Source of the DNA: Myxococcales bacterium
Lineage (GTDB): Bacteria; Myxococcota_A; Polyangia; Palsa-1104; JAEUJZ01
Assembly (NCBI GenBank): GCA_016794365.1
Contig: JAEUKB010000055.1
Location: 1-61,401, forward strand
Direction: 5' to 3'
Length of the DNA: 61,401 nt
Shown here: piece by piece, positions 7,675 to 16,920 of the stretch
How positions within the stretch are numbered: the stretch's first letter is position 1
Layout of the letters: each line of letters opens with the position of its first letter
Notes under the pieces: model-generated
Databases searched by the model: none
Seen by the model: the letters and a program-made list of their open reading frames with translations, nothing else
Told to the model about the DNA's origin: nothing
Program-made: the position numbers and the translations under genes

Positions 7675-9645
7675 ATGCGCAAGCCGCCGCTCCGCAGTCC
7701 CAGGCACTTTCTCGCCCAGCCCGAGACCCAACATCGTTACCTCGGTATGGAACCCGCACGAAGCAGAACCGCAGTGTCCAGCGGGGAGTCCTTCGCCGAG
7801 CTTTTTGAGGCCTCGCTCCGCTCCGAGAAGCGCGCCGTTGCCAAGCGCGACCCCGACGTCGGTGAGCTGGTCCAAGGCGAAATCGTCCAGATCGGCACCG
7901 AGTACGCATTCCTCGATATCGGTGGCAAGTCCGAAGCCATGATTTCTCTCGACGAGCTACGCGGTGAAGACGGTGAGCTAACCGTCCACGTCGGCGATAC
8001 GCTCGAAGGTCACGTCATCGGTTCCGTCGGAAAAGATGGCGGACTGCTCATCAGTGGTCGCATCCAAAAAGGTGCCGGTCTGTCGGATCAAATCCGTCAG
8101 GCCTACAGCCAAGGCACACCCGTCCAAGGCTTGGTCACAGGCGTCAACAAAGGCGGTCTCGACGTGGATCTGGGAGGCGTCCGCGCGTTCTTGCCGTCGT
8201 CTCAGATTGAGCTTCGTTACTGTCAAGATCCGTCGATTTACTTGGGCAAAGCGCTGGCACTGCGCGTCAGTCGCATCAGCGAAGAAAGTCGCCAGGTCAT
8301 CGTTTCTCGTCGAGCCGTGCTGGAAATTGAGCAGCGTGCGCTGTCGGATGAGAGCCGCGCTCGTTTGAAGATCGGCGAGCGTTACACCGGCACCATCGTC
8401 GCGATGCAAGAGCCAGCCGCGCTGGTAGACATCGGCGGGCTCGACGGAAATGTTCCCACAAGCGAGCTGTATCAAGCCGCGCGCACCGCTGGACGAGACG
8501 AAAACTCGATCAAGATCGGTCAGCGCGTCGATGTGGAAGTGGTGAGGCTAGAGGAAGTTCGGCCCGGCCACGATCACCTGCATCACAGCTTCCAAGGCAA
8601 CCTGCGTATTGGACTGAGTCTAAAAGGTCTGCTGGCCGATCCGATGGCCGAAGCTCTTTCGACGCTGTCCGAAGGCGAGCGCGTCCGTGGTCGTGTGGTC
8701 CGGCTGGAGCCATTTGGTGCGTTCGTCGAGATCCGTACCGGCGTCGAAGCGCTGATTCACATCTCGCTGATGGCAGAGCGACACATCACGCACCCGCGCG
8801 AAATTTTGCAGCTTGGACAAGAGCTGACCGCGACGGTGGTCAGCCTGGATCGCGAGCGTCGTCGCATCGGTCTGTCGCTCATCGAGGAAGCTCGCGCGGC
8901 GCAGGCGCAGGTTGCGCAGATGCTCAAAGCGGGCGATCGCATGAAGGCTCGCATCGAGCGCGTCGAAGGCAACGGTCTGATCGTTCGCGTGATGGTGCCC
9001 GACGTGCTGCCGACGACGTATCCGCGCGGACTGATTCCCAATGCGGAAGTCGGTGTGCCGAGAGGAACCGATCTCAAGAAGCTGTTCCAGATTGGCCGCG
9101 AAGTGCTGGCCGTCGTGATGAGCGTCGATGGCGAAGGTCGCGTCCGGCTGTCGATCCGTCAGCTGACCGAAGCACCGGCTGTTCCCGTCGCAGAAGCGCC
9201 CAGCGCCGACAAGCCAGTGGAAGCCGTCGTCGCTGCGATCGCGCCGGAGGTTCCCGTCGCGGCAGCCAGCGAAGCGTCCACCGCAACGCCGAAGACCAAG
9301 GCCAAGACGACGCGCACCAAAAAAGCCAAAGCGACCGACGAAGCTCCAGCCGCCAGCGTCGAGACTCCGGCAAGTACCGAGCCAGCCGCCGAAGCGGACA
9401 AAGCTCCCGCGAAAAAGACCACACGCGCCAAAAAGAAGACCGAAGAAGTCGCTGCGCCCGTGGTTGCTGCGACTGAGCCCGTCGCTGCTGCCGAAGTCAA
9501 AGCGCCAAAGGCCAAGAGCGCGACATCGACCAAGCGTGTCAAAGCCGCCGTCGCTGTCGAGCCTGTGCCGGTTGCCGCTGAGCCTGCGCCAGCTTCCGCT
9601 GAGCCCGCTCCGGCTGCCAAAAAGCGCGTCCGAAAGTCTGCGTAG
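7675..9645 (+). CDS. Ribosomal protein S1-like protein, five S1 domains and basic tail
   Basis: A 656-residue RNA-binding protein. Five S1 (OB-fold) domains can be read at about residues 63-130, 145-217, 235-320, 338-405 and 420-495; the fourth (GRVVRLEPFGAFVEI, then EALIHIS) is the most canonical. Residues 500-656 are an Ala/Lys/Pro/Glu-rich tail with TKAKTTRTKKAK-type stretches, probably disordered and nucleic-acid binding. S1 holds mRNA at the 30S subunit; this could be that protein (rpsA) or a paralog, since the tail and domain number are unusual. GAAGGAG at 7657-7663 supports ATG 7675; ATG 7747 is an alternative. Monocistronic by spacing. Confidence 0.85.
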   Translation: MRKPPLRSPRHFLAQPETQHRYLGMEPARSRTAVSSGESFAELFEASLRSEKRAVAKRDPDVGELVQGEIVQIGTEYAFLDIGGKSEAMISLDELRGEDGELTVHVGDTLEGHVIGSVGKDGGLLISGRIQKGAGLSDQIRQAYSQGTPVQGLVTGVNKGGLDVDLGGVRAFLPSSQIELRYCQDPSIYLGKALALRVSRISEESRQVIVSRRAVLEIEQRALSDESRARLKIGERYTGTIVAMQEPAALVDIGGLDGNVPTSELYQAARTAGRDENSIKIGQRVDVEVVRLEEVRPGHDHLHHSFQGNLRIGLSLKGLLADPMAEALSTLSEGERVRGRVVRLEPFGAFVEIRTGVEALIHISLMAERHITHPREILQLGQELTATVVSLDRERRRIGLSLIEEARAAQAQVAQMLKAGDRMKARIERVEGNGLIVRVMVPDVLPTTYPRGLIPNAEVGVPRGTDLKKLFQIGREVLAVVMSVDGEGRVRLSIRQLTEAPAVPVAEAPSADKPVEAVVAAIAPEVPVAAASEASTATPKTKAKTTRTKKAKATDEAPAASVETPASTEPAAEADKAPAKKTTRAKKKTEEVAAPVVAATEPVAAAEVKAPKAKSATSTKRVKAAVAVEPVPVAAEPAPASAEPAPAAKKRVRKSA

Positions 9646-9670
9646 TCTGCTTCTCTCGCCCCTCGCTCAT

Positions 9671-9706
9671 CGCAAAGAAAATGTGGTTCCATAAACGCTC
9701 TTTGCG
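9671..9706. terminator. Possible hairpin after the S1-like gene
   Basis: CGCAAAG at 9671-9677 pairs perfectly with CTTTGCG at 9700-9706 across a 22-base loop, 26 bases after the stop codon. There is no T-tract, so termination is only a guess. Confidence 0.25.
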
Positions 9707-9805
9707 TTGAAGGTGAGGCGCGTTACCTTGTATTGGTCGATGCTCTGCGCGCTACATCGGCAGACCAGAGCACGCACACTGCGGTTTCTATTCAGAGAGG
9801 TCGTC

Positions 9806-11206
9806 ATGCGATCCAGCGTTCCCGTCGTCATCGTGTCTTTGCTCGGTTGCCTCGGTCTTGGCTGTCCACCTGCGGCAGAGCAGCGACCCGATCCCGTTCC
9901 GACGCTCGACAACGGACCAGCCAAGGAGCCGATTCCCGAGGTCTGCGACGACGCAGTCTTGATGGCACCGATGTCTGCCGAGCAGACCTCGTACACGCGA
10001 GCGTTTACGCGCTACGCCAAGCTTGAAGACCAGTACAAGTCGAAGCTGCAAGCGCGGGATGTGACGGCGGCGTACGACTTGCTGCTCAGGATGGGACGGC
10101 TGGCGACGCGACGGCTGCACAAGCCCGACGTAGCGATTGCGCACTTTACCGAAGCACGCACGCTGGCCACGCAGCTGGGCGATCAAAGCAAAGAGGCCGA
10201 TGCGCTGCTGCTGATCGGTCAGGCGCAGATCCAGCGAACGATCTATCAAGATGCGGTCGGATCGCTCGGACAGGCGCAGGCTTTATATAAGAAGCTGAAT
10301 ATGCCGATTGCCGAAGCGCGCGCGATGGCACTGTCGGGCGTGGCGCACTACTACCTGAAGAATCAGCCGAAAGCCGTGGCGCTGGTGGGACAAGCCGACA
10401 ACACGGTTCATGCGCTTCGCAGCGAGGATCGTCAGGTTCGGATGGCACAAGGTCGGGCGCTGATGGCGATCGGAGCGGCCCGCAATGCGCTGGGCGAAAG
10501 CAAGCGCGCAGAAGACGCGTACCAAGAAGCGCTGGCAGCGTTTGTCGCGACCTCGTACTTCAGAGAGCAAGCGCAAGCGCTGGAAGAGATCGCCGAGATT
10601 CACGCCAAAGCGGGCCATCACGAAAAAGCGGCGGCGTACTACCAAGAGTGCTACGCGGTGTGGAACAAGCTCGGGCACTCCGATGGACAGGCCGATGCGC
10701 TGGTCGATCTGGGCGACGAGCTGTTTGCGCTGGGACAGAAAGACTTGGCGCTCAACTCGTTTATCAAGGCGCGCGCGCTGTATGAGCAGCTCGGTCAGGC
10801 GGGAGACTCGGCGGCGGCGCTTGGAAAAATGGGCAAAGCGTATGCGTCGCTCGGCCAAAAAGCGCAGGCGTTTGCGTCGTTTTTCCAGGCTTTGTCGATG
10901 GCTCGCTCGAGTCAGCGTCCGACGCGGCTGGCAGCGATCCTGCACGATGTCTCGGCGACCTACTCGACGATGGGCGACTACGAGCATGCGGTGCGATGCA
11001 GCCAGCGCGCGTTCCAGTTCTGGCAAGAGCTGGGCGAACAGGACGAAGCGGTCCAGGCGCTCACCGAGGTGGGCGATAACTACCTGAAGCTGGGCGATCT
11101 GCGTGGTGCCCGCGACAACTACGATCGAGCGCTCGGGATCTGTCGGGCCCTTTTGGATCTGTCGTGTGAAGCGACGCTGCGGAAGCGACTCGATCAGGCG
11201 CACTAG
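9806..11206 (+). CDS. TPR-repeat lipoprotein
   Basis: ATG 9806 gives a 466-residue lipoprotein (LGLGC lipobox) and is chosen because the signal peptide follows immediately. From about residue 80 to the end it consists of roughly nine TPR-like helical pairs (for example AAAYYQECYAVWNKLGHSDG, RSSQRPTRLAAILHDVSATY, DLRGARDNYDRALGICRALL), of the tetratricopeptide group common in scaffold proteins. It would form a periplasmic or outer-membrane-attached superhelix binding other proteins. The next gene starts 5 bases after its stop, so the pair is probably co-transcribed. Confidence 0.8.
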   Translation: MRSSVPVVIVSLLGCLGLGCPPAAEQRPDPVPTLDNGPAKEPIPEVCDDAVLMAPMSAEQTSYTRAFTRYAKLEDQYKSKLQARDVTAAYDLLLRMGRLATRRLHKPDVAIAHFTEARTLATQLGDQSKEADALLLIGQAQIQRTIYQDAVGSLGQAQALYKKLNMPIAEARAMALSGVAHYYLKNQPKAVALVGQADNTVHALRSEDRQVRMAQGRALMAIGAARNALGESKRAEDAYQEALAAFVATSYFREQAQALEEIAEIHAKAGHHEKAAAYYQECYAVWNKLGHSDGQADALVDLGDELFALGQKDLALNSFIKARALYEQLGQAGDSAAALGKMGKAYASLGQKAQAFASFFQALSMARSSQRPTRLAAILHDVSATYSTMGDYEHAVRCSQRAFQFWQELGEQDEAVQALTEVGDNYLKLGDLRGARDNYDRALGICRALLDLSCEATLRKRLDQAH

Positions 11207-11211
11207 ACCTC

Positions 11212-12492
11212 ATGAGCGATCATCCTCCGGTCATCATCCTCGGCTGCGGCTACGTCGGAACCAGGCTGGCGCAGTCGCTGCTTGCCGACGGAATCACGGT
11301 GCGAGTCTGCGCGCGTCGGCTGCCAATGCTTGAACCGCTGGCCGCACTCGGAGCCGACGTTCATTACTTCGATGCATCCCGACCTCATCAGTTTGGACCC
11401 GCGCTCGGTGGACTGATTCGGCCAGTGGTCGTGTACTCGATTCCCGGCGTTCCCGATCTGCCGCAAGGTGAAGCCGTCCGTCGCGCCGCAACCGCTGCAT
11501 CACGGGCCGGAGCGAGCGCCTTCATGTATCTGAGCAGCAGCGCGGTCTACGGACGCAGCGAGCTGGTCTTTACCAGCGAATGGGTCGATGAAGACTCGTC
11601 GGTGGCGGTCTCGGATGCCGATGCCTTGCTACGCCTGTCCGATGAAGCCGCCGTTCAGTCGGTGGCGCAGTCAGGCTTGCGAACGGTGATCTTGCGGCTC
11701 GGAGCGATCTACGGACCGACGCTGGATGCGTTTCATCCCGCGCGAGGAGCCCGTCAGCGAATCCGCACCGGCCAGTACAAGCTGTGGGACGGCGGAAAGC
11801 ACTTTTTTTCGCGAATCTACATCGATGACTTGGTACGCATCATCCGCGCTGCGGCCCTGAAAGCCCCGCCCAACTCGATGTATGTCGTCGGAGACGATCA
11901 TCCGTGTCCTCAGCGCGAATACGGTGAGTGGCTGGCCCAGCACCTCAAGCTGCCGGTTCCTCCCGACGCGGACTCGGCCAAAGCGAGCGGTCCGCGCAAC
12001 ATCATTCGCGGTCGTCGTCTGCGCAACGACAAGCTCAAGCGCGAGCTGGGACTTTCGCTGCACTATCCGAGCTACCGCGAAGGAGAACTGGCGATCGATG
12101 CGGTCGAACAAGGAGCCAAGCTGGCAGCGATATCCGTGAGCGACGCATCACCGCCCGTCGTCGCCGCCGTCGCTGTCGAAGAAACCGTAGCGCCCGCGCC
12201 CGTCGAGCCAGCGCAGGCTTCCGTCGAGCCAGCTCCGGCAAAGTGGCCCAAAGTCGCGAGCGAAGAAGATCTGGGACTGGTCCTGGGCCAGAGCGCGCGC
12301 GGCGTTCGACTGTGCAAGCTAACCGCTGGCAGTGAAGCGATCGTCGGCCCCGCTTATGTGCTGCTGCAAGGCTCCGCCAGCGCGGTGATAGCTGGCCAAA
12401 CCGTCCGTCTGCCTGCTCTGTCTGCTGTGCCTGCTCACAGCCGCGTCCTCGCAGAAGAAGACGCGCTGCTGCTCGCGCTGTCCGATCCGTAA
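11212..12492 (+). CDS. NAD-dependent epimerase/dehydratase-like protein with C-terminal extension
   Basis: A 426-residue protein. Residues 1-300 are an extended short-chain dehydrogenase: nucleotide-binding GCGYVG at residues 11-16, the YLSSSAVYG strand near 105-113, and RLGAIYGP in the middle. The SSAVYG tyrosine is present, but the usual YxxxK lysine is not (the sequence continues RSEL), as in YeeZ-like and related atypical members. Residues 310-350 are a Pro/Ala/Val linker and residues 355-426 form an extra small beta-rich domain of cupin-like appearance (VLLQGSASAVIAG, LPALSAVPAHSRVLAE). The substrate is unknown. It follows the TPR lipoprotein by 5 bases. Confidence 0.75.
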   Translation: MSDHPPVIILGCGYVGTRLAQSLLADGITVRVCARRLPMLEPLAALGADVHYFDASRPHQFGPALGGLIRPVVVYSIPGVPDLPQGEAVRRAATAASRAGASAFMYLSSSAVYGRSELVFTSEWVDEDSSVAVSDADALLRLSDEAAVQSVAQSGLRTVILRLGAIYGPTLDAFHPARGARQRIRTGQYKLWDGGKHFFSRIYIDDLVRIIRAAALKAPPNSMYVVGDDHPCPQREYGEWLAQHLKLPVPPDADSAKASGPRNIIRGRRLRNDKLKRELGLSLHYPSYREGELAIDAVEQGAKLAAISVSDASPPVVAAVAVEETVAPAPVEPAQASVEPAPAKWPKVASEEDLGLVLGQSARGVRLCKLTAGSEAIVGPAYVLLQGSASAVIAGQTVRLPALSAVPAHSRVLAEEDALLLALSDP

Positions 12493-12496
12493 CGCG

Positions 12497-13348
12497 CTAC
12501 ATCGAACGCTGCCCGCCCTGCGTCCAGTCATCCGCGCGCGAGCCATCGGTGTTCGACAGGCTGATCCCCAGCGCGGTCTGCGTCGGATTGTTGATGAGAT
12601 CGATCACGTACGATGGCAGCGGAGTCGGCATCGGCATCTGCATCGGCATGCCCGTATTCACCACTGCTGGCTTGGGCGTGGGCCACTCCACCGTCAGTGT
12701 GCTCGGTGAGTCGTAGGTCGTCTTGCAGTTTGTCAGCTCTATCGATTGACCCGCCGCTGGATAGTTGGGAATCGACAGCTTCGCTTGCACATCCGTCGGG
12801 AAGTTCCAGCCAATGATCTCCAATCGCAAGATGCCGTTGAGCTGACCATCGAGCGTCAAGAACCGTCGCGCTTCGGTCATGAACATGTCTTTGTTGAGAT
12901 TTTTGGTTCCCAACATCGGACGCGGCGGCGAAGCCAGCGAGTCAAAGCTGATCTGTAGATCCAGAAACTGCGTCGTCATCACCACGGGAGCGGACTCGCC
13001 AATGCGCAGCACCGTTGAGTTTTGCGTTGCCGCGACGCTGACGATCGACTGACGATTCTGATCCGATGCGGCAACTGGCGCACCGTCGAGCGTAAGTCCG
13101 TAGGAATACAGCTCCCGCTGGCTGGCAGACAGAGAACGGATCGACTCACTCTTGGGCTTTGAGACCTTGCTCTGCACCACCTGTCCTGAAGAGTTCAGGA
13201 TGTCTGTCCGCGTCAAAAAGTAGAGCGTATCTGCATCGCTCGGAATGTTGGTCAGGATCAGCTTGAAGTCCGGTCCACAACCGACCGCGCCACTCATCAG
13301 CAGACCAAGCAGTGCCGCAGACACAGAGCGAGTGCGAAAAAGAGACAT
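12497..13348 (-). CDS. Lipoprotein of unknown function
   Basis: A 283-residue protein with a lipoprotein signal (SGAVGC lipobox) and a good ribosome site (GAGGAG 8 bases upstream). The mature part is beta-rich, with FKLILTNIPSDADTLYFLTR at the start; the later region (ILRLEIIGWNFPTDV) resembles an Ig-like surface fold. It ends in a Gly/Gln/Arg-rich stretch. I recognise no family. It lies 15 bases downstream of the next leftward gene, so the two form an operon; the epimerase-like gene converges on it with 4 bases between. Confidence 0.7.
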   Translation of the reverse strand: MSLFRTRSVSAALLGLLMSGAVGCGPDFKLILTNIPSDADTLYFLTRTDILNSSGQVVQSKVSKPKSESIRSLSASQRELYSYGLTLDGAPVAASDQNRQSIVSVAATQNSTVLRIGESAPVVMTTQFLDLQISFDSLASPPRPMLGTKNLNKDMFMTEARRFLTLDGQLNGILRLEIIGWNFPTDVQAKLSIPNYPAAGQSIELTNCKTTYDSPSTLTVEWPTPKPAVVNTGMPMQMPMPTPLPSYVIDLINNPTQTALGISLSNTDGSRADDWTQGGQRSM

Positions 13349-13363
13349 CTGACACTCCTCTTA

Positions 13364-14083
13364 TTAGTAAGAAACCGAAATGATGGGACCGTCCGTCCGA
13401 AAACGCGCTGATACCGCCAAAGAGACAATCAGCGTCACACCAACCGCAGCCACCGCGCCACCCGTCACAGCCCAAAACCACGGCTTGCGATAAATGGGAG
13501 GATTCTTCGCTCGCTCCAGCGCGCGCTGGGCTTCCTCTCGCTTGCGAACTTGTTCCTGAAGCTCTCCCTGTTTTTCGATCAGCGTCAGCTCCACCTTCTG
13601 CTTCGCTTGTCGTTCTTCGATCAAGCTGGTCAGCGTTTGGATGTATCCCTTGGCTTCCGGAACGAGCGGATGATCGGGCGCAGCTTCGACGAAGCGCTCG
13701 TACATCTGCTTCGATTCAAGCGGCCACATCGCTTTGCGATACGCCTGGCCCGCATTAAACAGAAACAGTGGATTGGGCTGCGTTTCATACGCAAGCTTGA
13801 GCTGTTCCGCAGCGGCGGAATACTTCTGTTCCTTAAAGAGCTGCTGCGCAAGCTGGACATGATCAACCATCGCTGGCGCGGGCTCTGAAACAGCAGGATC
13901 TGTGACCGCAGCGAAAGCACTGGAAGCAGGACGGGAAGTCGCAGTCTGTGTGGAAACAGGAGTCGTGCTGACCGGACTCTGTCCCGATTCTGCATGCGAC
14001 ACGCTGGGCACCAGACAGACAGCTGCTGCCACGAGCAGCGCAGCCCAGCGAATCACGGTCCCCCCAAAGACAACGCGTTCCAT
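13364..14083 (-). CDS. Exported TPR protein with C-terminal membrane anchor
   Basis: A 239-residue protein with a signal peptide (cleavage near SHAES), a Thr/Ser/Pro linker, TPR-like repeats (AQQLFKEQKYSAAAEQLKLA and the following pair, about residues 75-140), a charged coiled-coil segment (about 145-190, rich in Glu/Lys/Gln) and one transmembrane helix near residues 203-226. Proteins of this design, exported TPR plus anchor, are frequent in myxobacteria, often beside kinases. The role is unknown. It is the first gene of the pair with the downstream lipoprotein. Confidence 0.7.
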   Translation of the reverse strand: MERVVFGGTVIRWAALLVAAAVCLVPSVSHAESGQSPVSTTPVSTQTATSRPASSAFAAVTDPAVSEPAPAMVDHVQLAQQLFKEQKYSAAAEQLKLAYETQPNPLFLFNAGQAYRKAMWPLESKQMYERFVEAAPDHPLVPEAKGYIQTLTSLIEERQAKQKVELTLIEKQGELQEQVRKREEAQRALERAKNPPIYRKPWFWAVTGGAVAAVGVTLIVSLAVSARFRTDGPIISVSY

Positions 14084-14130
14084 CCTAACGGGTTAGTATA
14101 GCGAAGCGAGCGAGTGCTCGCAGCAGATCG

Positions 14131-15939
14131 TCAGTCCCTTCGCGATGCTTGCAGAGAAAACATCATCGGAATCATTCCGGGGTGATCACGGAACCAGAAT
14201 CCTTGCTCTGTAGGCTGGGAAGACACAGCGGAGCCATCGACCCCTTCTGGTGATGTAGGACGACGCACCAGGTTCGGAAAGATATCAAACGGAGAGTAGT
14301 CGTATTCCGCCAGATCATCGATCCGGAGTCCGGCGGCAAGCAGCGCAGAGATCACATCCGCAAAGGAGTGATTCCAGCCATGCTCTCGATAGGAGATCTT
14401 CGCTGAGCGCTCCGCATAGGTTCCGCTTCCCACTTCTGAGATCGGACCTCGGTTGAAGTAGGCATAGCGAATCGAGAGATCCGGTCCCATCTGCGACATC
14501 CAGATGTAGGGATGAAACTCGATCAGAAACAGACGACCACCGGGATGAAGGCTCTCTTTGATCACCTGTGCCCACGGACGCAGATCAGGAAGCCAGCCAA
14601 TCACCCCAAAGGAGGTGTAGACGATGTCAAACGTCTCTGGAACATGCGCGCGCGTATCGTAGACATTGCACTCGACAAAGCGCGCGACATCGGACAGACC
14701 CACAGACTGCGCCAGCTCACGCGCACGCTCGATCGCTTTGGACGAAAAATCGACGCCCACAACGCGGGCTCCTTTGCGCGCCCACGACAGCGTATCCAGT
14801 CCAAAGTGACACTGTAGATGCAGCAAGCGCTGACCGCTCACATCCCCAAGCAGACGTTCTTCCAGCGGGGTCAGAGAGCTTTTCCCAGCGCGAAAGCCAT
14901 CCACATCGTAAAAGCGACTGTTCGCATGGACATCGACACGCGCATCCCACGCAGACTTGTTGTCCGTAAAAAAGGACTCCCAGCTTGACCGCGCGGTGTC
15001 CAGGTTGCGCAGTAGGAATTCGATCGCCGCACAGACAGCTGTGGCTTGTGCGCGATTACACTCCGCAGCGCTCGTCTTGGGACTGTCTGGATAGACTTCT
15101 GTGGTCGTGGTGTAGCGCGCATCGGTATAGCCCGCGCACAGCCCGAGCGATCGCAGCTTGTACAGGATGACACCGGGAGAAACCACCGGACAGCCAATGA
15201 TCTCTCCTCGCTCATCAGCGGGTGCAATGTGCGTGACTTGCGCCACCGCAGAGATCACCGCTTGCTGAAACGGAAGCTGCGGATTGTCACTGTCTCCGAC
15301 CACATAGAAGCCATCGGGAATGACGCCTGGTTCAGAGCTTTTCCCGTCGCGCGCAGCCAGCGCAGTCCGAAACTCTGTCTCATCAGAGTCCGTGGTTTCA
15401 TGCAGATCAATGTGCAGCGCGATCTGCGCACGAATCGGTGCTAGCAGCTGCATCAGCAGCGCTGCTTCCGGTGAAGGACTTGGTTCGCGGAAGGAACGGT
15501 TGGGATCGATCGCGTGCGGATTCCAGCGATGAATGCGCTCATAGGCCCACGGACTGACGCAAGGAACCACCAGCAAGTTGACCTGTCCGATGAAGCGCTC
15601 TGCGTACTCGTCCGCAAACAGGAGTGCGCCATGAACTCCGCTTGTCTCGTAGCCATGAACTCCGCCGGTCACCAGCACAATCGGACGCTCGGGATGCCAG
15701 TCCCGACTGCGCAGCGCATACAGCGGATATCGATCGGGCGGATAGTGAAGCTCTCCGTAGCTTGTGACGGTAAAGCGATCTCGCAGCCGATCGATCTGGG
15801 TCAGGACATCTTGCGCATAGCTGCGCTGCACCCGCTGAAGTGAAAGCCACTGCGCGCGCTCGGCGTCTCCCCACGGCTGACCGGGTGTTCCGATCGGATA
15901 CGGAGTCTGCGCTGTCATCGATTCACTCTTGCTGTTCAT
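14131..15939 (-). CDS. M14-family metallopeptidase fused to a class I SAM methyltransferase
   Basis: A 602-residue two-domain protein. Residues about 20-310 are an M14-type zinc peptidase/amidohydrolase: HGYE (H95, E98) gives the first two zinc ligands, DLHE (H180) the third, NRSF (R148) the substrate-binding region and TTTEVYP (E281) a candidate catalytic glutamate. Residues about 327-602 are a class I methyltransferase with motif I LLHLQCHFGLDTL (372-384), an acidic motif II in VVGVDFS and a later FDIVYTSFG strand. There is no signal peptide, so it acts in the cytoplasm. It is a single uninterrupted frame, so this is a true fusion. Substrates unknown; perhaps a peptide or amino-acid conjugate is cleaved and methylated. 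Confidence 0.85.
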   Translation of the reverse strand: MNSKSESMTAQTPYPIGTPGQPWGDAERAQWLSLQRVQRSYAQDVLTQIDRLRDRFTVTSYGELHYPPDRYPLYALRSRDWHPERPIVLVTGGVHGYETSGVHGALLFADEYAERFIGQVNLLVVPCVSPWAYERIHRWNPHAIDPNRSFREPSPSPEAALLMQLLAPIRAQIALHIDLHETTDSDETEFRTALAARDGKSSEPGVIPDGFYVVGDSDNPQLPFQQAVISAVAQVTHIAPADERGEIIGCPVVSPGVILYKLRSLGLCAGYTDARYTTTTEVYPDSPKTSAAECNRAQATAVCAAIEFLLRNLDTARSSWESFFTDNKSAWDARVDVHANSRFYDVDGFRAGKSSLTPLEERLLGDVSGQRLLHLQCHFGLDTLSWARKGARVVGVDFSSKAIERARELAQSVGLSDVARFVECNVYDTRAHVPETFDIVYTSFGVIGWLPDLRPWAQVIKESLHPGGRLFLIEFHPYIWMSQMGPDLSIRYAYFNRGPISEVGSGTYAERSAKISYREHGWNHSFADVISALLAAGLRIDDLAEYDYSPFDIFPNLVRRPTSPEGVDGSAVSSQPTEQGFWFRDHPGMIPMMFSLQASRRD

Positions 15940-15987
15940 GTTCCGCAGAGTAATACGGAATCGCTGAAAATGGCGCGACTGTATCGC

Positions 15988-16920
15988 TTACAAGAGCCGT
16001 GCATGCTGAGGTGCGCAGCGACCCTTTCCATCATCAAACCAGGTGCGCACAAGCGACAAGACACCGGGCTTGTCGGGACCAATGTACGTTTGACGCAACG
16101 TACGGTAACGATCCAAGACCTTCTCTGTTCGCAGCCGTAGCGCGCGGTCTTCGTCGTTTTCGACATGTCCCTTTGGCACCGCATAAACAAAGCGTCCCCG
16201 AGGAGAAACGTAGGTCGGAAGCTGGATGAAGTCACGCTCCACGAACTTTCCGGTCTTGCGTTCCTCTTCCGCTGCGGACACAAAGAAATCGACCGCGTAG
16301 GAGGGATAACCAAACAGGTGTCCGTAGCCTGCAAAGCGACGCGTGGTTGCATCGGCATCGACCTTTTCCACCACGGACAACGGCTCTGCACCTGCGACTG
16401 CGCCAATCTCTGTAAAGAGCTGCTTGTACGCGCCCACCGTCTCATCGAAGCGACGGCGATGGAAGAACACACCTTCCACATACCGCTCTCCGGAATAGGT
16501 CGCGGCGAAGGTCTGCACTCCAGCAGAGATCGCACTTGTGCAGGTAAAGTGCGCCAGGATCTGTCGCAGCTCGCCAACCTCGGTGGACTCGGGCTGATTC
16601 GCAGGATAGGTCAGCGACACAAAGCCACTGCTCATCGGCTTGATGTCCGCTGCGATCGTATACAGCGCCTCTGCATCAAGCGCCTTCAGGAGCAGCTCTT
16701 CCCCGCGCGTGCGCAGAGACATCGGAAGATCCTCCAGTGGAAAGCAGACTCCGCACGCCACCGTCGGATCAACAGGCATCAGATCCGGCGCTGACAGCAG
16801 ATCTGGTGCTGGCATTCCCAGGTCTGATCCCTGTTGAGAATCCTCCGCTGACTGATCTGCACAGCCAGTCAGTCCGAACCCGATCAGCACACAGCACACA
16901 AGCATTCGATTCCATTTCAT
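15988..16920 (-). CDS. Lipoprotein of unknown function
   Basis: A 310-residue protein with a lipobox (GLTGC) and an acidic Asp/Ser/Pro linker containing the repeat PDLLSAPDLMPVD. The mature domain, about residues 60-300, has a cysteine pair near the start (CGVCF) and a long alpha/beta-looking body (VEGVFFHRRRFDETVGAYKQ, GYPSYAVDFFV) that I do not recognise. It is upstream of the peptidase-methyltransferase gene with 48 bases between and in the same orientation, so a shared transcript is likely. Confidence 0.7.
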   Translation of the reverse strand: MKWNRMLVCCVLIGFGLTGCADQSAEDSQQGSDLGMPAPDLLSAPDLMPVDPTVACGVCFPLEDLPMSLRTRGEELLLKALDAEALYTIAADIKPMSSGFVSLTYPANQPESTEVGELRQILAHFTCTSAISAGVQTFAATYSGERYVEGVFFHRRRFDETVGAYKQLFTEIGAVAGAEPLSVVEKVDADATTRRFAGYGHLFGYPSYAVDFFVSAAEEERKTGKFVERDFIQLPTYVSPRGRFVYAVPKGHVENDEDRALRLRTEKVLDRYRTLRQTYIGPDKPGVLSLVRTWFDDGKGRCAPQHARLL

